Assembly: GCF_030549525.1 (NCBI RefSeq)
Contig: NZ_CP130831.1
Location: 4,241,501 to 4,305,500, forward strand
DNA length: 64,000 nt
Direction of reading: 5' to 3'
Source of the DNA: Stenotrophomonas sp. 704A1
Lineage (GTDB): Bacteria; Pseudomonadota; Gammaproteobacteria; Xanthomonadales; Xanthomonadaceae
Below the pieces are notes generated by a model, which made no database searches, was not told the DNA's origin, and worked only from the letters and a program-made list of their open reading frames with translations. The position numbers were made by a program, and so were the translations under genes. Within the stretch, counting starts at the first letter, position 1; every line of letters starts with the position of its first letter. Positions 38,652 to 46,807 of this stretch are shown here, one piece after another.

Positions 38652-40829
38652 ATGTCCGCACGCGAATCCCGCCTCAGCCGCCTGTGGGCGCACGAAAAGG
38701 CCAGCTATGGCCTGCGGGTGTTCATCGCCCTGACCGCGGCGCTGGCCGTGTGCTGGCATCTGGATGCGCTGACCGCATTGCCCGGCGTGTTCCTCGGCAT
38801 CATCGCCAGCGCCATCGCCGAGACCGACGACAACGCGTGGGGCCGTACCAAGGCGGTCCTGCTGTCACTGCTGTGCTTCTGCATCGCAGCGGCCTCGGTG
38901 ATCTGGCTGTTCCCCTGGCCGTGGATCTTCATCGCCGCGCTGGCGCTGTCCACCTTCGGCCTGACCCTGCTGGGCGCGCTGGGCGAGCGCTATGCCTCGA
39001 TCGCCCAGGCCACGGTGACGCTGGCCATCTACACCATGATCGGCCTGGAGCAGCACGGCGCGCGCGATCTCCACAGCGCGCTGGATGCGGTCAGCCACCT
39101 GCTGGCCGGTGCCGTCTGGTACGGACTGCTGTCGATCCTGTGGACCGCACTGTTTGCCAACCGGCCGGTGCGCGAACGGGTCGCCCGCCTGTACGTGGAG
39201 CTGGGCCGCTACCTGCAGCTGAAGGCCGCGCTGTTTGAGCCGGTGCGTGAAGCCGACCTGCAGCGCCGCCAGCTGGACCTGGCCGAGCAGAACCGCCGCG
39301 TGGTCGGCGCACTGAACGAAGCAAAGGCGGCGATCCTGGCCCGTTTCGGCCGCTCCGGCCGGCCCGGGGTGAATTCCGGCCTGTACCTGCGCCTGTACTA
39401 CATGGCACAGGATTTCCACGAACGCGCCAGTTCCTCCCACTATCCGTACGGCGCGCTGGTCGATGCGTTCTTCCACAGCGACGTCCTGTACCGCTGCCAG
39501 CGCCTGCTCGACCTGCAGGGGCAGGCCTGCGCACGACTGGGCGAAGCGATCCGCCTGCGCCGCCCGTTCGTCTACGGCGAGGCCAACCAGCAGGCCGGCC
39601 GCGACCTGGCCGATGCGCTGGGCTATCTGCGTGGCCAGCAGCGGCCGCAGTGGCAGCGCCTGCTCGGCTCGCTGGACCTGCTGGTGCACAACCTGCGCAG
39701 CATCGAGCGCCGCCTGCTGGACGCCGAACGTTCCGACGCCAGCCTGGACAACGTCGACACCCGCCTGCGCGACAGCAACCCGCACACGCTGCGCGAGATG
39801 GGCGTGCGCCTGCGCCAGCAGCTCACCCCGGGCTCGGTGCTGTTCCGCCACGGCCTGCGCATGGCACTGGCGCTGATCGCCGGCTTTGTTGCGATCCGCC
39901 TGTTCGATGCACAGAACGGCTCCTGGGTCCTGCTGACCATCGTGTTCGTGTGCCGGCCAAATTTCGGCGCCACCCGCCAGCGTCTGGCCCAGCGCATCGT
40001 CGGCACGCTGGCCGGCCTGGTGCTGACCTGGGCGCTGCTGCAGCTGTTCCCGCGGCTGGAAGTACAGCTGCTGATCGCGCTGCTGTCGGCCCTGCTGTTC
40101 TTCTTCACCCGCACCGACCGCTACCTGGTGGCATCGGCGGCGATCACGGTGATGGCACTGACCTGCTTCAACCTGATCGGCGACGGCTTCGTGCTGATCG
40201 TGCCGCGCATGGTCGATACGGTCCTGGGCTGCGCGATCGCCGCGGCGGCCGCCTTCCTGATCCTGCCGGACTGGCAGGGGCGGCAGCTGCACCGGGTGCT
40301 GGCGCGGGTGCTGGAGACCGCCGCGCGCTACCTGGAATCGGTGCTGGGCCAGTACCGCAGCGGCATGCGCGATGATCTGGCCTACCGCATCGCACGCCGC
40401 GACATGCACAACGCCGACGCGGCGCTGTCCACCGCGCTGTCGAACATGCTGCGCGAGCCCGGGCACGTGCGCCGCAACCTCGATGCCGGTTTCCACTTCC
40501 TGGCGCTGTCCAACACCCTGCTCGGCCACCTGTCTGCGCTTGGGGCACACCGTGACCAGGTGGACAGCTACGCCGGTGACCCGCTGGCGCTGGCCGCCGG
40601 CGAGCGCGTGCGCAGCGCCCTGCAGCAGCTGGCTGCCGCCCTTGCCGCGCAGCAGCCGGTGGCGGAGGACCACAACGATGCCGACCGTGCGGTCGCTGCG
40701 GAACTGGAACAGCTCGATGACAGCATGCCGCCCAAGCTGCAGCTGATCCGCACACAGATGGCGCTGGTGCTGCGGCTGTTGCCGAAGATTCGAGCGGCGG
40801 CCAATGGGGCGGTGCAGGGCCTGACCTGA
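38652..40829 (+). CDS. yccS: YccS/YhfK-type inner membrane protein (FUSC-like)
   Basis: A 725-residue integral membrane protein of the YccS family, related to FUSC and aromatic-acid exporters. It has an N-terminal block of about six membrane segments (residues 20-150), a cytoplasmic region (about 180-395) and a second block of about six segments beginning FRHGLRMALALIAGFVAI and including GSWVLLTIVFVCRPNFGATR, the most conserved segment of the family, followed by a soluble tail. The family is proposed to export metabolites or drugs but the substrate is unsettled. The start at 38652 gives a length close to E. coli YccS; an earlier in-frame ATG at 38568 lies inside the repeat region. Confidence 0.87.
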   Translation: MSARESRLSRLWAHEKASYGLRVFIALTAALAVCWHLDALTALPGVFLGIIASAIAETDDNAWGRTKAVLLSLLCFCIAAASVIWLFPWPWIFIAALALSTFGLTLLGALGERYASIAQATVTLAIYTMIGLEQHGARDLHSALDAVSHLLAGAVWYGLLSILWTALFANRPVRERVARLYVELGRYLQLKAALFEPVREADLQRRQLDLAEQNRRVVGALNEAKAAILARFGRSGRPGVNSGLYLRLYYMAQDFHERASSSHYPYGALVDAFFHSDVLYRCQRLLDLQGQACARLGEAIRLRRPFVYGEANQQAGRDLADALGYLRGQQRPQWQRLLGSLDLLVHNLRSIERRLLDAERSDASLDNVDTRLRDSNPHTLREMGVRLRQQLTPGSVLFRHGLRMALALIAGFVAIRLFDAQNGSWVLLTIVFVCRPNFGATRQRLAQRIVGTLAGLVLTWALLQLFPRLEVQLLIALLSALLFFFTRTDRYLVASAAITVMALTCFNLIGDGFVLIVPRMVDTVLGCAIAAAAAFLILPDWQGRQLHRVLARVLETAARYLESVLGQYRSGMRDDLAYRIARRDMHNADAALSTALSNMLREPGHVRRNLDAGFHFLALSNTLLGHLSALGAHRDQVDSYAGDPLALAAGERVRSALQQLAAALAAQQPVAEDHNDADRAVAAELEQLDDSMPPKLQLIRTQMALVLRLLPKIRAAANGAVQGLT

Positions 40830-40833
40830 CCCC

Positions 40834-40909
40834 GGTGGCGCCGGGCCACGCCCGGCGAGTGCGCCGTTCCGTCGCGCGGAACCACCGCCGGGCATGGCCT
40901 GGCGCTACC
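40834..40909. repeat. Pair of facing SMAG palindromes
   Basis: GGTGGCGCCGGGCCACGCCC ... and GCCGGGCATGGCCTGGCGC with TACC face each other across about 30 bp, the same dimer layout as each unit of the 361-776 array. It lies 5 bp after the yccS stop. Confidence 0.8.
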
Positions 40910-40980
40910 GGCAACGCAACAGCGCGTTGCGCCACGCGCTGCATCCCGATCACACCGGCGGATCAATACTGGAACATCCC

Positions 40981-41793
40981 ATGCCCCGGATGTCCCCCAT
41001 GAAGATCGAACTCAGCGGTCGCACCGCGCTGGTCACCGCCTCCACCGCCGGCATCGGCCTGGCCATTGCCCAGGGCCTCGCGGTCGCCGGCGCACGCGTC
41101 ATCCTCAACGACCGCAGCACCGGCAGCGTCGAGCGCGCACGCCAGCACCTGCTCGCCTCCGTACCGGGTGCCGACGTGCTCGGCATCGCCGCCGACCTCT
41201 CGGATGCCGCCGGTGTCGATACGCTGCTGGCCGGCCTGCCCAGGGTCGACATCCTGGTCAACAATGCCGGCATCTTCGGCCCGGAGGATTTCTTCGACAC
41301 CGACGACGCCACCTGGGAACAGTACTGGCAGACCAACGTGATGTCCGGCGTGCGGCTGTCGCGCGCGCTGCTGCCGGCGATGGTCGACGCCGGCTGGGGC
41401 CGGGTGCTGTTCATCTCCTCCGAATCGGCACGCAACATTCCGGCCGACATGATCCACTACGGGGTCAGCAAGACCGCGCAGCTGTCGTTGTCGCGCGGCC
41501 TGGCCAAGCGCGTGGCCGGCAGCGGGGTCACTGTCAATGCGGTGCTGCCCGGCCCTACCCTGTCCGATGGCTTTGCCGCGATGTTCGAGGAGGAACGCGC
41601 GCGCTCCGGAAAGCCGCTGGAACAGATCGGCCGCGAGTTCGTGATGGCCCATCGCCCGGCCTCGGTCATCCAGCGTGCGGCAACGGTCGAGGAAGTGGCC
41701 AATATGGTGGTCTATCTCGCCTCGCCGCAGGCGTCGGCCACCTCCGGCGCCGCCCTGCGCGTGGATGGTGGCGTGGTCGACGATATCGTCTGA
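40981..41793 (+). CDS. Short-chain dehydrogenase/reductase
   Basis: An NAD(P)-dependent oxidoreductase of the classical SDR family. The product has the cofactor motif VTASTAGIGLAIA near residue 18 (the first glycine of TGxxxGxG replaced by alanine), NNAGIFG near 92, the catalytic serine in LFISSESA near 142 and the tyrosine/lysine pair in YGVSKTAQ near 160. An aspartate-type cofactor choice cannot be read with certainty. Three ATGs at 40981, 40990 and 40999 are in frame; the last begins MKIELSGRTALVT, the usual family start, and may be the true one. It is a single gene; substrate unknown. Confidence 0.88.
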   Translation: MPRMSPMKIELSGRTALVTASTAGIGLAIAQGLAVAGARVILNDRSTGSVERARQHLLASVPGADVLGIAADLSDAAGVDTLLAGLPRVDILVNNAGIFGPEDFFDTDDATWEQYWQTNVMSGVRLSRALLPAMVDAGWGRVLFISSESARNIPADMIHYGVSKTAQLSLSRGLAKRVAGSGVTVNAVLPGPTLSDGFAAMFEEERARSGKPLEQIGREFVMAHRPASVIQRAATVEEVANMVVYLASPQASATSGAALRVDGGVVDDIV

Positions 41794-41800
41794 GGCGGAG

Positions 41801-41822
41801 GTGTGCGGACCAACGGTCCGCA
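41801..41822. repeat. Hairpin of the GTGCGGACC type
   Basis: GTGCGGACCAACGGTCCGCAC, the same hairpin family as 36290-36310. A second half-copy (CGGTCCGCACC) follows. It lies 8 bp after the dehydrogenase stop and likely forms its transcript end. Confidence 0.8.
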
Positions 41823-41889
41823 CCCGCCACGGTCCGCACCCACGGCGGATGGGCAGGAATGCTAGGCTGCGCCGGTCCAAGGAGGTTCC

Positions 41890-43779
41890 ATGTCCGGTCA
41901 CAACCAGTTCGCCCTGCTGCGCCAGCGCCGTTTCCTGCCGTTCTTCATCGTGCAGGGCCTGGGAGCCTTCAACGACAACGTCTACCGGCAGGCGATCATC
42001 GGCCTGCTGTTCTATCTCGGCGTTGCTGAAAGCGAGCGCACGCTCTACACCAACCTGGCACCGGCACTGTTCATCCTGCCGTACTTCCTGTTCTCCGCGC
42101 TGGCCGGCCAGGTGGCCGAGAAGCTGGAGAAATCACGGCTGATCGTCATCACCACCTCGATGGAGATCGTGATCATGTCGCTGGCGGCGGTGGGGTTCCT
42201 CACCGAGAGCCTGCCGGTGCTGCTGGTCGCGTTGTTCTGCACCGGCCTGCAATCCACGCTGTTCGGGCCGGTGAAGTACTCGGTGCTGCCCTCGGTGCTG
42301 CGGCCGGAAGAACTGACCGGTGGCAACGGCCTGGTCGAGATGGGCACCTCGATGTCGATCCTGACCGGCATGATCGTCGGCGGCCTGGTGTTCACCCTGG
42401 CCGGCACGCACGGCCCGATCGTCGCCGCCACCGCGGTCATTGCCCTGGCTGTCTGCGGCAACCTGGCCGCACGCATGATTCCCAAGGTCGATGCCGGCGC
42501 GCCGGACCTGAAGATCAACTGGAATCCGATCCCGGAATCGCTGGCCGTGCTGCGCATGGCGCGTCGGCAGAAGCCGGTGCGCAATGCCATCCTCGGCGTG
42601 TCCTGGTTCTGGTTCGTCGGCACCGTGCTGACCGCGCAGCTGCCGTCGTATGCCGTCACCCATCTGGGCGGCGAACCAACCCTGTACATCTTCGCGCTGG
42701 CGCTGTTCTCGGTGGGCACCGGCGTCGGTTCGCTGCTGTGCGAGAAGCTGTCGGCGCGCACCGTCGAGATCGGCCTGGTGCCGCTGGGCGCGTTCGGCAT
42801 GACCGCATTCCTGCTCGACCTGTACTTCGCACGCGCCGGTGAAGCCACCGCGCAGGGCCTGTCGGTCGGCCAGTTCGTGCACCAGGCCGGCAGCGTGCGC
42901 ATCATCATCGACCTGCTCGGCATCGGCCTGTTCACCGGCTTCTTCGTGGTGCCGCTGTTCGCGTTGATCCAGAGCCGCACGCCGAAATCGGAGATGTCGC
43001 GGGTGTTCGCCGCGCTCAACATCCAGAACTCCGGCTTCATCGTTGCCGCTGCCGTGCTGGGCCTGCTTGCGCAGCGCCTGCTGGGCTGGAGCATTCCGCA
43101 GCTGTTCCTGGCGTTGGCCATCGCCAATGCGCTGGTGGCGATCTACATCTTCACCATCGTCCCCGAATTCCTGATGCGCTTCCTCAGCTGGGTGATGGTG
43201 CGCACGCTGTACCGCCTGCGACCGCAGGGCATTGAAGACAACGTGCCCGACGAGGGCGCTGCGCTGCTGGTCTGCAACCACGTCAGCTACATGGATGCGC
43301 TGATCCTGTCGGCGACGATCCCGCGCCCGGTCCGCTTCGTCATGTACTACAAGATCTTCAACATCCCGGTGATGCGCTGGATCTTCCGCACGGCCAAGGC
43401 GATTCCGATTGCGGGTGCGCGCGAGGACCCCGCGTTGATGCAGCGCGCGTTCGATGAGATCGATGCGGCGCTGGCCGAAGGCGAGCTGGTATGCATCTTC
43501 CCCGAGGGCGCGCTTACCCGCGATGGGCAGATCGCCCCGTTCAAGTCCGGGGTCGAGAAGATCCTGGAGCGCCGCCCGGTGCCGGTGGTGCCGATGGCAC
43601 TGCGCGGCATGTGGTCGAGCATGTGGAGCCGGCGCGACACCCGGCTGGGCCGCATGCGCGTGCCGCGGCGCTTCCGGGCCACGATCGAGGTGGTCGCCGG
43701 CCCCGGCGTGGAGGGCCGCAGCACCGACGCGGCGCGCCTGGAAGCACAGGTCCGGGCGCTGCGCGGCGACCACGCCTGA
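41890..43779 (+). CDS. MFS transporter fused to a PlsC-type acyltransferase (LplT/Aas-like)
   Basis: A 629-residue fusion. Residues 1-425 are a 12-helix major facilitator (starting NQFALLRQRRFLPFFIVQGL then GAFNDNVYRQAI), like the lysophospholipid flippase LplT. Residues 430-629 are a PlsC-type acyltransferase with the catalytic HX4D in CNHVSYMDALIL and FPEGALTRDG. In E. coli, LplT and the acyltransferase Aas are separate neighbours that bring lysophospholipids in and re-acylate them; here both are on one chain and the acyl-ACP synthetase domain of Aas is missing. The ribosome site AAGGAGG is strong. A -10-like TAGGCT lies at 41863-41868. Confidence 0.9.
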   Translation: MSGHNQFALLRQRRFLPFFIVQGLGAFNDNVYRQAIIGLLFYLGVAESERTLYTNLAPALFILPYFLFSALAGQVAEKLEKSRLIVITTSMEIVIMSLAAVGFLTESLPVLLVALFCTGLQSTLFGPVKYSVLPSVLRPEELTGGNGLVEMGTSMSILTGMIVGGLVFTLAGTHGPIVAATAVIALAVCGNLAARMIPKVDAGAPDLKINWNPIPESLAVLRMARRQKPVRNAILGVSWFWFVGTVLTAQLPSYAVTHLGGEPTLYIFALALFSVGTGVGSLLCEKLSARTVEIGLVPLGAFGMTAFLLDLYFARAGEATAQGLSVGQFVHQAGSVRIIIDLLGIGLFTGFFVVPLFALIQSRTPKSEMSRVFAALNIQNSGFIVAAAVLGLLAQRLLGWSIPQLFLALAIANALVAIYIFTIVPEFLMRFLSWVMVRTLYRLRPQGIEDNVPDEGAALLVCNHVSYMDALILSATIPRPVRFVMYYKIFNIPVMRWIFRTAKAIPIAGAREDPALMQRAFDEIDAALAEGELVCIFPEGALTRDGQIAPFKSGVEKILERRPVPVVPMALRGMWSSMWSRRDTRLGRMRVPRRFRATIEVVAGPGVEGRSTDAARLEAQVRALRGDHA

Positions 43780-43784
43780 GGGCC

Positions 43785-43814
43785 TTGCGCGCGTTCAAAA
43801 GGTGCACGTAGACT
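43785..43814 (+). promoter_or_regulatory. Possible sigma-70 promoter of the cupin/HEAT-peptide cassette
   Basis: TTGCGC at 43785-43790 and TAGACT at 43809-43814, 18 bp apart, lie about 50 bp upstream of the first gene of the cassette. Pattern only. Confidence 0.35.
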
Positions 43815-43863
43815 CGGCGGAGGCCACGGAAGCGGCCTGGCATCCATCACAGGGACGGCATCA

Positions 43864-44646
43864 ATGGACTGCAGGGTAGATTTCACCCGGGGGATCGAAC
43901 AGCACCTGCTCTCGCCTGGCGGCTCGCTGGCGGGCTGCATCGGCATGCTGCGGCGGGAGGAGCTGATCGCGTGGATGCGCAGCTGCATCCTTGAAGAACT
44001 CTGCGGCCACGGGCAACCCAGTCAGGAAGCGTTCGCCGTCACCCTGGCGCAGGGCCCTTCGTGGCAGTTGAAGGTGGTCCAGCAATCGATCAATACGCGG
44101 TTCCTGTACACGCAGCCGTTCGAACTGATTGTCATGCCGTTGAACGGCGCCCTGACAGTGGATGCCTATCAGATCGACCGCCCTCCGGCACTGGCCGAAG
44201 GGAGCCGGATCCAGCATCAGGGGCGCAGCGTGCTTGAACCGGGAACTGCCCTGCTCTGCGGTGCATCCGGCACTGTCCACGATCTGCGCATCCAGCAGCC
44301 CACGCTGGTGGCCAAGCTGATCGGCGCGGTACGCGAGCCGCTGCAATGGATGATCGACCGCGGGAGCGGCGAGGTCATCCAGGCCATTTCATCCAGCCCG
44401 GTGCACTCCGAGCTGGAGATCATGGCCCGCACGCTGGGCGCGCTGCGCGACGGCGGCGCCGACACCCTGGCCAGTCTTGCCACCCATGAGAGTCATTTCG
44501 TGCGCTGGTCCGCAATCCAGGCGATGGGCCGTGTCGACGCACAGCAAGCGCTGCAGCTGCTCGATCACGCCCGCACCGATGCGCACCCACAGATCCGGCA
44601 AAGCGCCAGCAGCGTGCTGGCCCGCCATGCACAGGCGCGTTCCTGA
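43864..44646 (+). CDS. Cupin/HEAT-like protein A of a putative peptide-modification cassette
   Basis: A 260-residue soluble protein of no recognised family name. A helical N-terminus with two cysteines (GGSLAGCIGMLRREELIAWM) is followed by a beta-rich, cupin-like middle (residues 55-150: FELIVMPLNGALTVDAYQID ... VLEPGTALLCGASGTVHDLR) and a C-terminal helical part with HEAT-like pairs (HESHFVRWSAIQAMGRVDAQ then QALQLLDHARTDAHPQIRQS). Its stop overlaps the start of gene B by one base (TGATG), implying coupling. The middle region lacks the obvious His-x-His ligands seen in gene B, so this copy may be structural. The pair is followed by a 40-codon peptide gene. Confidence 0.6.
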   Translation: MDCRVDFTRGIEQHLLSPGGSLAGCIGMLRREELIAWMRSCILEELCGHGQPSQEAFAVTLAQGPSWQLKVVQQSINTRFLYTQPFELIVMPLNGALTVDAYQIDRPPALAEGSRIQHQGRSVLEPGTALLCGASGTVHDLRIQQPTLVAKLIGAVREPLQWMIDRGSGEVIQAISSSPVHSELEIMARTLGALRDGGADTLASLATHESHFVRWSAIQAMGRVDAQQALQLLDHARTDAHPQIRQSASSVLARHAQARS

Positions 44647-45599
44647 TGGCCATCACACCGCAGCTTTCTGCCGACATCACGCCGCTCGGCCTGGAGGAAT
44701 TCATCGCCCTGGCGCGCAGGCAGGTGGATGTGAACGAGCCGGAGAGCGCCCTGCAGCTGGCCGATGCGCTGGCCGGCCTGGCCCTGCACCCACACCTGAT
44801 GCGCGATGCGATCCAGAAACAGGTAAACGCCTTCCTGCAGGGAAACCGCCAGGTCAGCTACACCCCGCAGTCGATCATCCTCGGCGGTACCGAGCACTTC
44901 TACGTCCGTGCCAACATCTGGACACCGCCCCGGCTGGCCGGCGCGATCCGCGAGCAGGAAGAGCGGATCTTCTCCTACAACCTGGCGCACGACCACAACT
45001 TCGCATTCCTTACTGCGGGCTGTTTCGGTTCCGGTTACCGCACCGAGATCTTCGACTATGACCCCACCCAGGTGGTGGGCTACGTCGGTGAACGCGTCGA
45101 ACTCACCCCCCTCGAGGAAACCACGCTGCCCAAGGGCAAGGTGATGTTCTACCGGGAACGTCGCGACATCCACATACAGCACGCGCCGGCGGAACTGTCG
45201 ATTTCGTTGAACCTGATGCTGCTGTCACCGCGCAGCCAGCATACCGAGCAGTACTTCTTCGACACCACCCAGGGCGTGATCTCCGGCATTCCGGAAGCCG
45301 CCTACGTGTATCGCCGGGCGTCCCTCGCTGCGCTGCTCGGCGCAGTGGGCGACGAACACGCGCTGCCCACCCTGCATGGGCTGCTGGACGAGCATTCCAA
45401 CCGGCGCGTGAGGGTCTCGGCGCTGCAGGCCATACATCAGCTGCAACAGCGGGCCAATCAGCGCTGCGACACTGCAGAGCGCTTCGTCGACGACAGCGAT
45501 CCGCTGATGGCGATGGCCGCGCGCAGTCTTCACGACGGAGCCGCGCTGGATGCCGGCCTGGACCTGGCCAGCGCTGCGGACCTCTACAAGCGCGATTGA
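44646..45599 (+). CDS. Cupin/HEAT-like protein B of a putative peptide-modification cassette
   Basis: A 317-residue protein related in layout to gene A. The N-terminus (VDVNEPESALQLADALAGLA) is helical; the middle has a possible metal site with SYNLAHDHNFAFLTAGCFGS near residue 125 and YRERRDIHIQHAPAELSISL near 185, giving clustered His, Asp and Glu residues as in iron-dependent cupin or hydroxylase folds; the C-terminus has HEAT-like repeats (DEHALPTLHGLLDEHSNRRV then RVSALQAIHQLQ). Enzyme function is inferred from these clusters only. It is coupled to gene A and precedes the small peptide gene by 80 bp, which includes a hairpin. Confidence 0.6.
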   Translation: MAITPQLSADITPLGLEEFIALARRQVDVNEPESALQLADALAGLALHPHLMRDAIQKQVNAFLQGNRQVSYTPQSIILGGTEHFYVRANIWTPPRLAGAIREQEERIFSYNLAHDHNFAFLTAGCFGSGYRTEIFDYDPTQVVGYVGERVELTPLEETTLPKGKVMFYRERRDIHIQHAPAELSISLNLMLLSPRSQHTEQYFFDTTQGVISGIPEAAYVYRRASLAALLGAVGDEHALPTLHGLLDEHSNRRVRVSALQAIHQLQQRANQRCDTAERFVDDSDPLMAMAARSLHDGAALDAGLDLASAADLYKRD

Positions 45600-45623
45600 A
45601 GCGCATGCCCCCGGGCGCCGATA

Positions 45624-45657
45624 CCTCTCGGCGGCGCCTGTCTTTCTTCCCGAGAGG
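45624..45657 (+). promoter_or_regulatory. Hairpin in the leader of the 40-codon peptide gene
   Basis: CCTCTCG at 45624-45630 pairs with CGAGAGG at 45651-45657, ending 14 bp before the ribosome site AAAAGGA of the peptide gene. It may shield or set translation of the peptide relative to the two upstream genes, or be a processing site that raises peptide output. Confidence 0.45.
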
Positions 45658-45679
45658 CTTTCATCCAAAAGGACTGCGA

Positions 45680-45802
45680 ATGAACAACGAACTGCTGCTG
45701 GAAATCGAAGACCTGCCGACCACTGTCGCTCCGACCGGCGTGTCCGACGGTGTGATCGGGCTGTTCCAGATCCTGCTGCTGTGGCCGCAGGAAGCCAACT
45801 GA
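45680..45802 (+). CDS. 40-residue peptide gene, candidate modified-peptide precursor
   Basis: A short frame with a good ribosome site (AAAAGGACTGCGA before ATG) and a strong hairpin directly after its stop. The peptide starts MNNELLLEIEDLPTTVAPTG and ends GVIGLFQILLLWPQEAN. An acidic, leucine-rich N-terminal half (leader-like, LLLEIEDLP) is followed by a Thr/Ser/Asp-containing segment and a hydrophobic stretch (GLFQILLLW). It has no signal peptide. Position after two coupled cupin/HEAT proteins fits a ribosomally made peptide that those proteins modify. It is also possible that it is a membrane-active toxin or a small regulatory protein. Confidence 0.6.
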   Translation: MNNELLLEIEDLPTTVAPTGVSDGVIGLFQILLLWPQEAN

Positions 45803-45811
45803 GTCATTCCC

Positions 45812-45839
45812 CAGCGGCCGGGCGCCTGCCCGGCCGCTG
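45812..45839 (+). terminator. Hairpin after the peptide gene
   Basis: CAGCGGCCGGGC, a GCCT loop and GCCCGGCCGCTG form a perfect 12-bp stem 10 bp after the peptide stop. No T-tract follows, so it is more likely an mRNA-stabilising or factor-assisted end than a canonical terminator. Confidence 0.55.
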
Positions 45840-45914
45840 CTGGCGGGGGGGTGCGATGGACGACCGGTGTCTGGGGTGCCAAGATTGCGCGCACCCTCAT
45901 TCAAGGAAAGACCC

Positions 45915-46274
45915 ATGAGCACCCCGCAACCGCCGCAGGCCCATAGCGGCGCGATCCCGACCTACATGACGCCGTCGATCATCCTGACGGTCGCCTCCTT
46001 CATCGTCTGCTGCCTGTCGTGCGTCAGCATCCTCGGCATCGGCACCGGCATCGTGGCCATCGTCTTCGCCAACAAGACCAGCAAGGCGCTGACCCTGGGC
46101 GACATCGCCGCAGCCCAGGCCGCATCGCGCACCGCGAAGATCTGGATGTGGGTCACCGCCGGCCTGCTCATCCTGGGTCTGCTGGTCTGGATCATCTCGC
46201 TGGCGACCATGGGCGTGGACGGCTACATGATGCAGCTGCAGCAGTTCCAGCAGCAGCTGGAAAACAGCAGGTAA
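45915..46274 (+). CDS. CD225/dispanin-family membrane protein
   Basis: A 119-residue protein with two membrane segments, IILTVASFIVCCLSCVSILG (residues 22-41) and WMWVTAGLLILGLLVWIISL (residues 76-95). The region between the helices, IVFANKTSKALTLGDIAAAQ followed by AASRTAK, is typical of CD225/dispanin proteins, which in animals include interferon-induced membrane proteins; the bacterial role is unknown. The ATG follows AAGGAAAGACCC. Its TAA stop overlaps the next ATG in TAATG, so the two genes are translated together. Confidence 0.82.
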   Translation: MSTPQPPQAHSGAIPTYMTPSIILTVASFIVCCLSCVSILGIGTGIVAIVFANKTSKALTLGDIAAAQAASRTAKIWMWVTAGLLILGLLVWIISLATMGVDGYMMQLQQFQQQLENSR

Positions 46275-46693
46275 TGCGCTCGTTCCAGCTCCCCCGCTGG
46301 AGCTGGCTCGCGTTGCCGCCGGCGCTTGCAATCGCCGGCGGCGGCGCGTGGTTGCTGTACCGGATCGACCCGAACGGCACCGACAGCCCGTTCCCGCCCT
46401 GCGCCTTCCGCGCGGTGACCGGTTTCTACTGCGTCGGCTGCGGCGGTACCCGCTGCGCGCATGCACTGCTGCACGGGGACCTGGCAACCGCGTGGTCGAT
46501 GAATCCGCTGCTGGTCATCCTGGTCGCACTGCTGCCCTTTGTGGCGGCATGGTGGATGGGCTATCGGCCGCGCTGGCTGCAGCCACTGATGCAGCTGCTG
46601 CAGAAACCGGCGTTCTGGCTGACCCTGCTGCCCCTGTTCTGGATTGCCCGCAACCTGCCATGGCCACCCTTCACGTCGCTGGCGCCGCTCTAG
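46274..46693 (+). CDS. DUF2752 membrane protein
   Basis: A 139-residue inner-membrane protein with about three membrane helices. The DUF2752 signature CAFRAVTGFYCVGCGGTRCA lies near residues 43-62, with the cysteine pair facing the membrane surface, followed by HALLHGDLATAWSMNPL. The CD225 and DUF2752 genes are a conserved pair in many bacteria, though their function is not known. It ends 114 bp before the convergent ampE. Confidence 0.85.
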   Translation: MRSFQLPRWSWLALPPALAIAGGGAWLLYRIDPNGTDSPFPPCAFRAVTGFYCVGCGGTRCAHALLHGDLATAWSMNPLLVILVALLPFVAAWWMGYRPRWLQPLMQLLQKPAFWLTLLPLFWIARNLPWPPFTSLAPL

Positions 46694-46807
46694 CGGCCTT
46701 GGTCACCGGGTGCCGCAGAGCACGCTGCGTCCACGCACGGGGTTGATCTGCTGATCGTCACCGCAGTACTGCAAGGCTGCAGGGCGGCACGCTCCCTGCC
46801 GGCAAGC

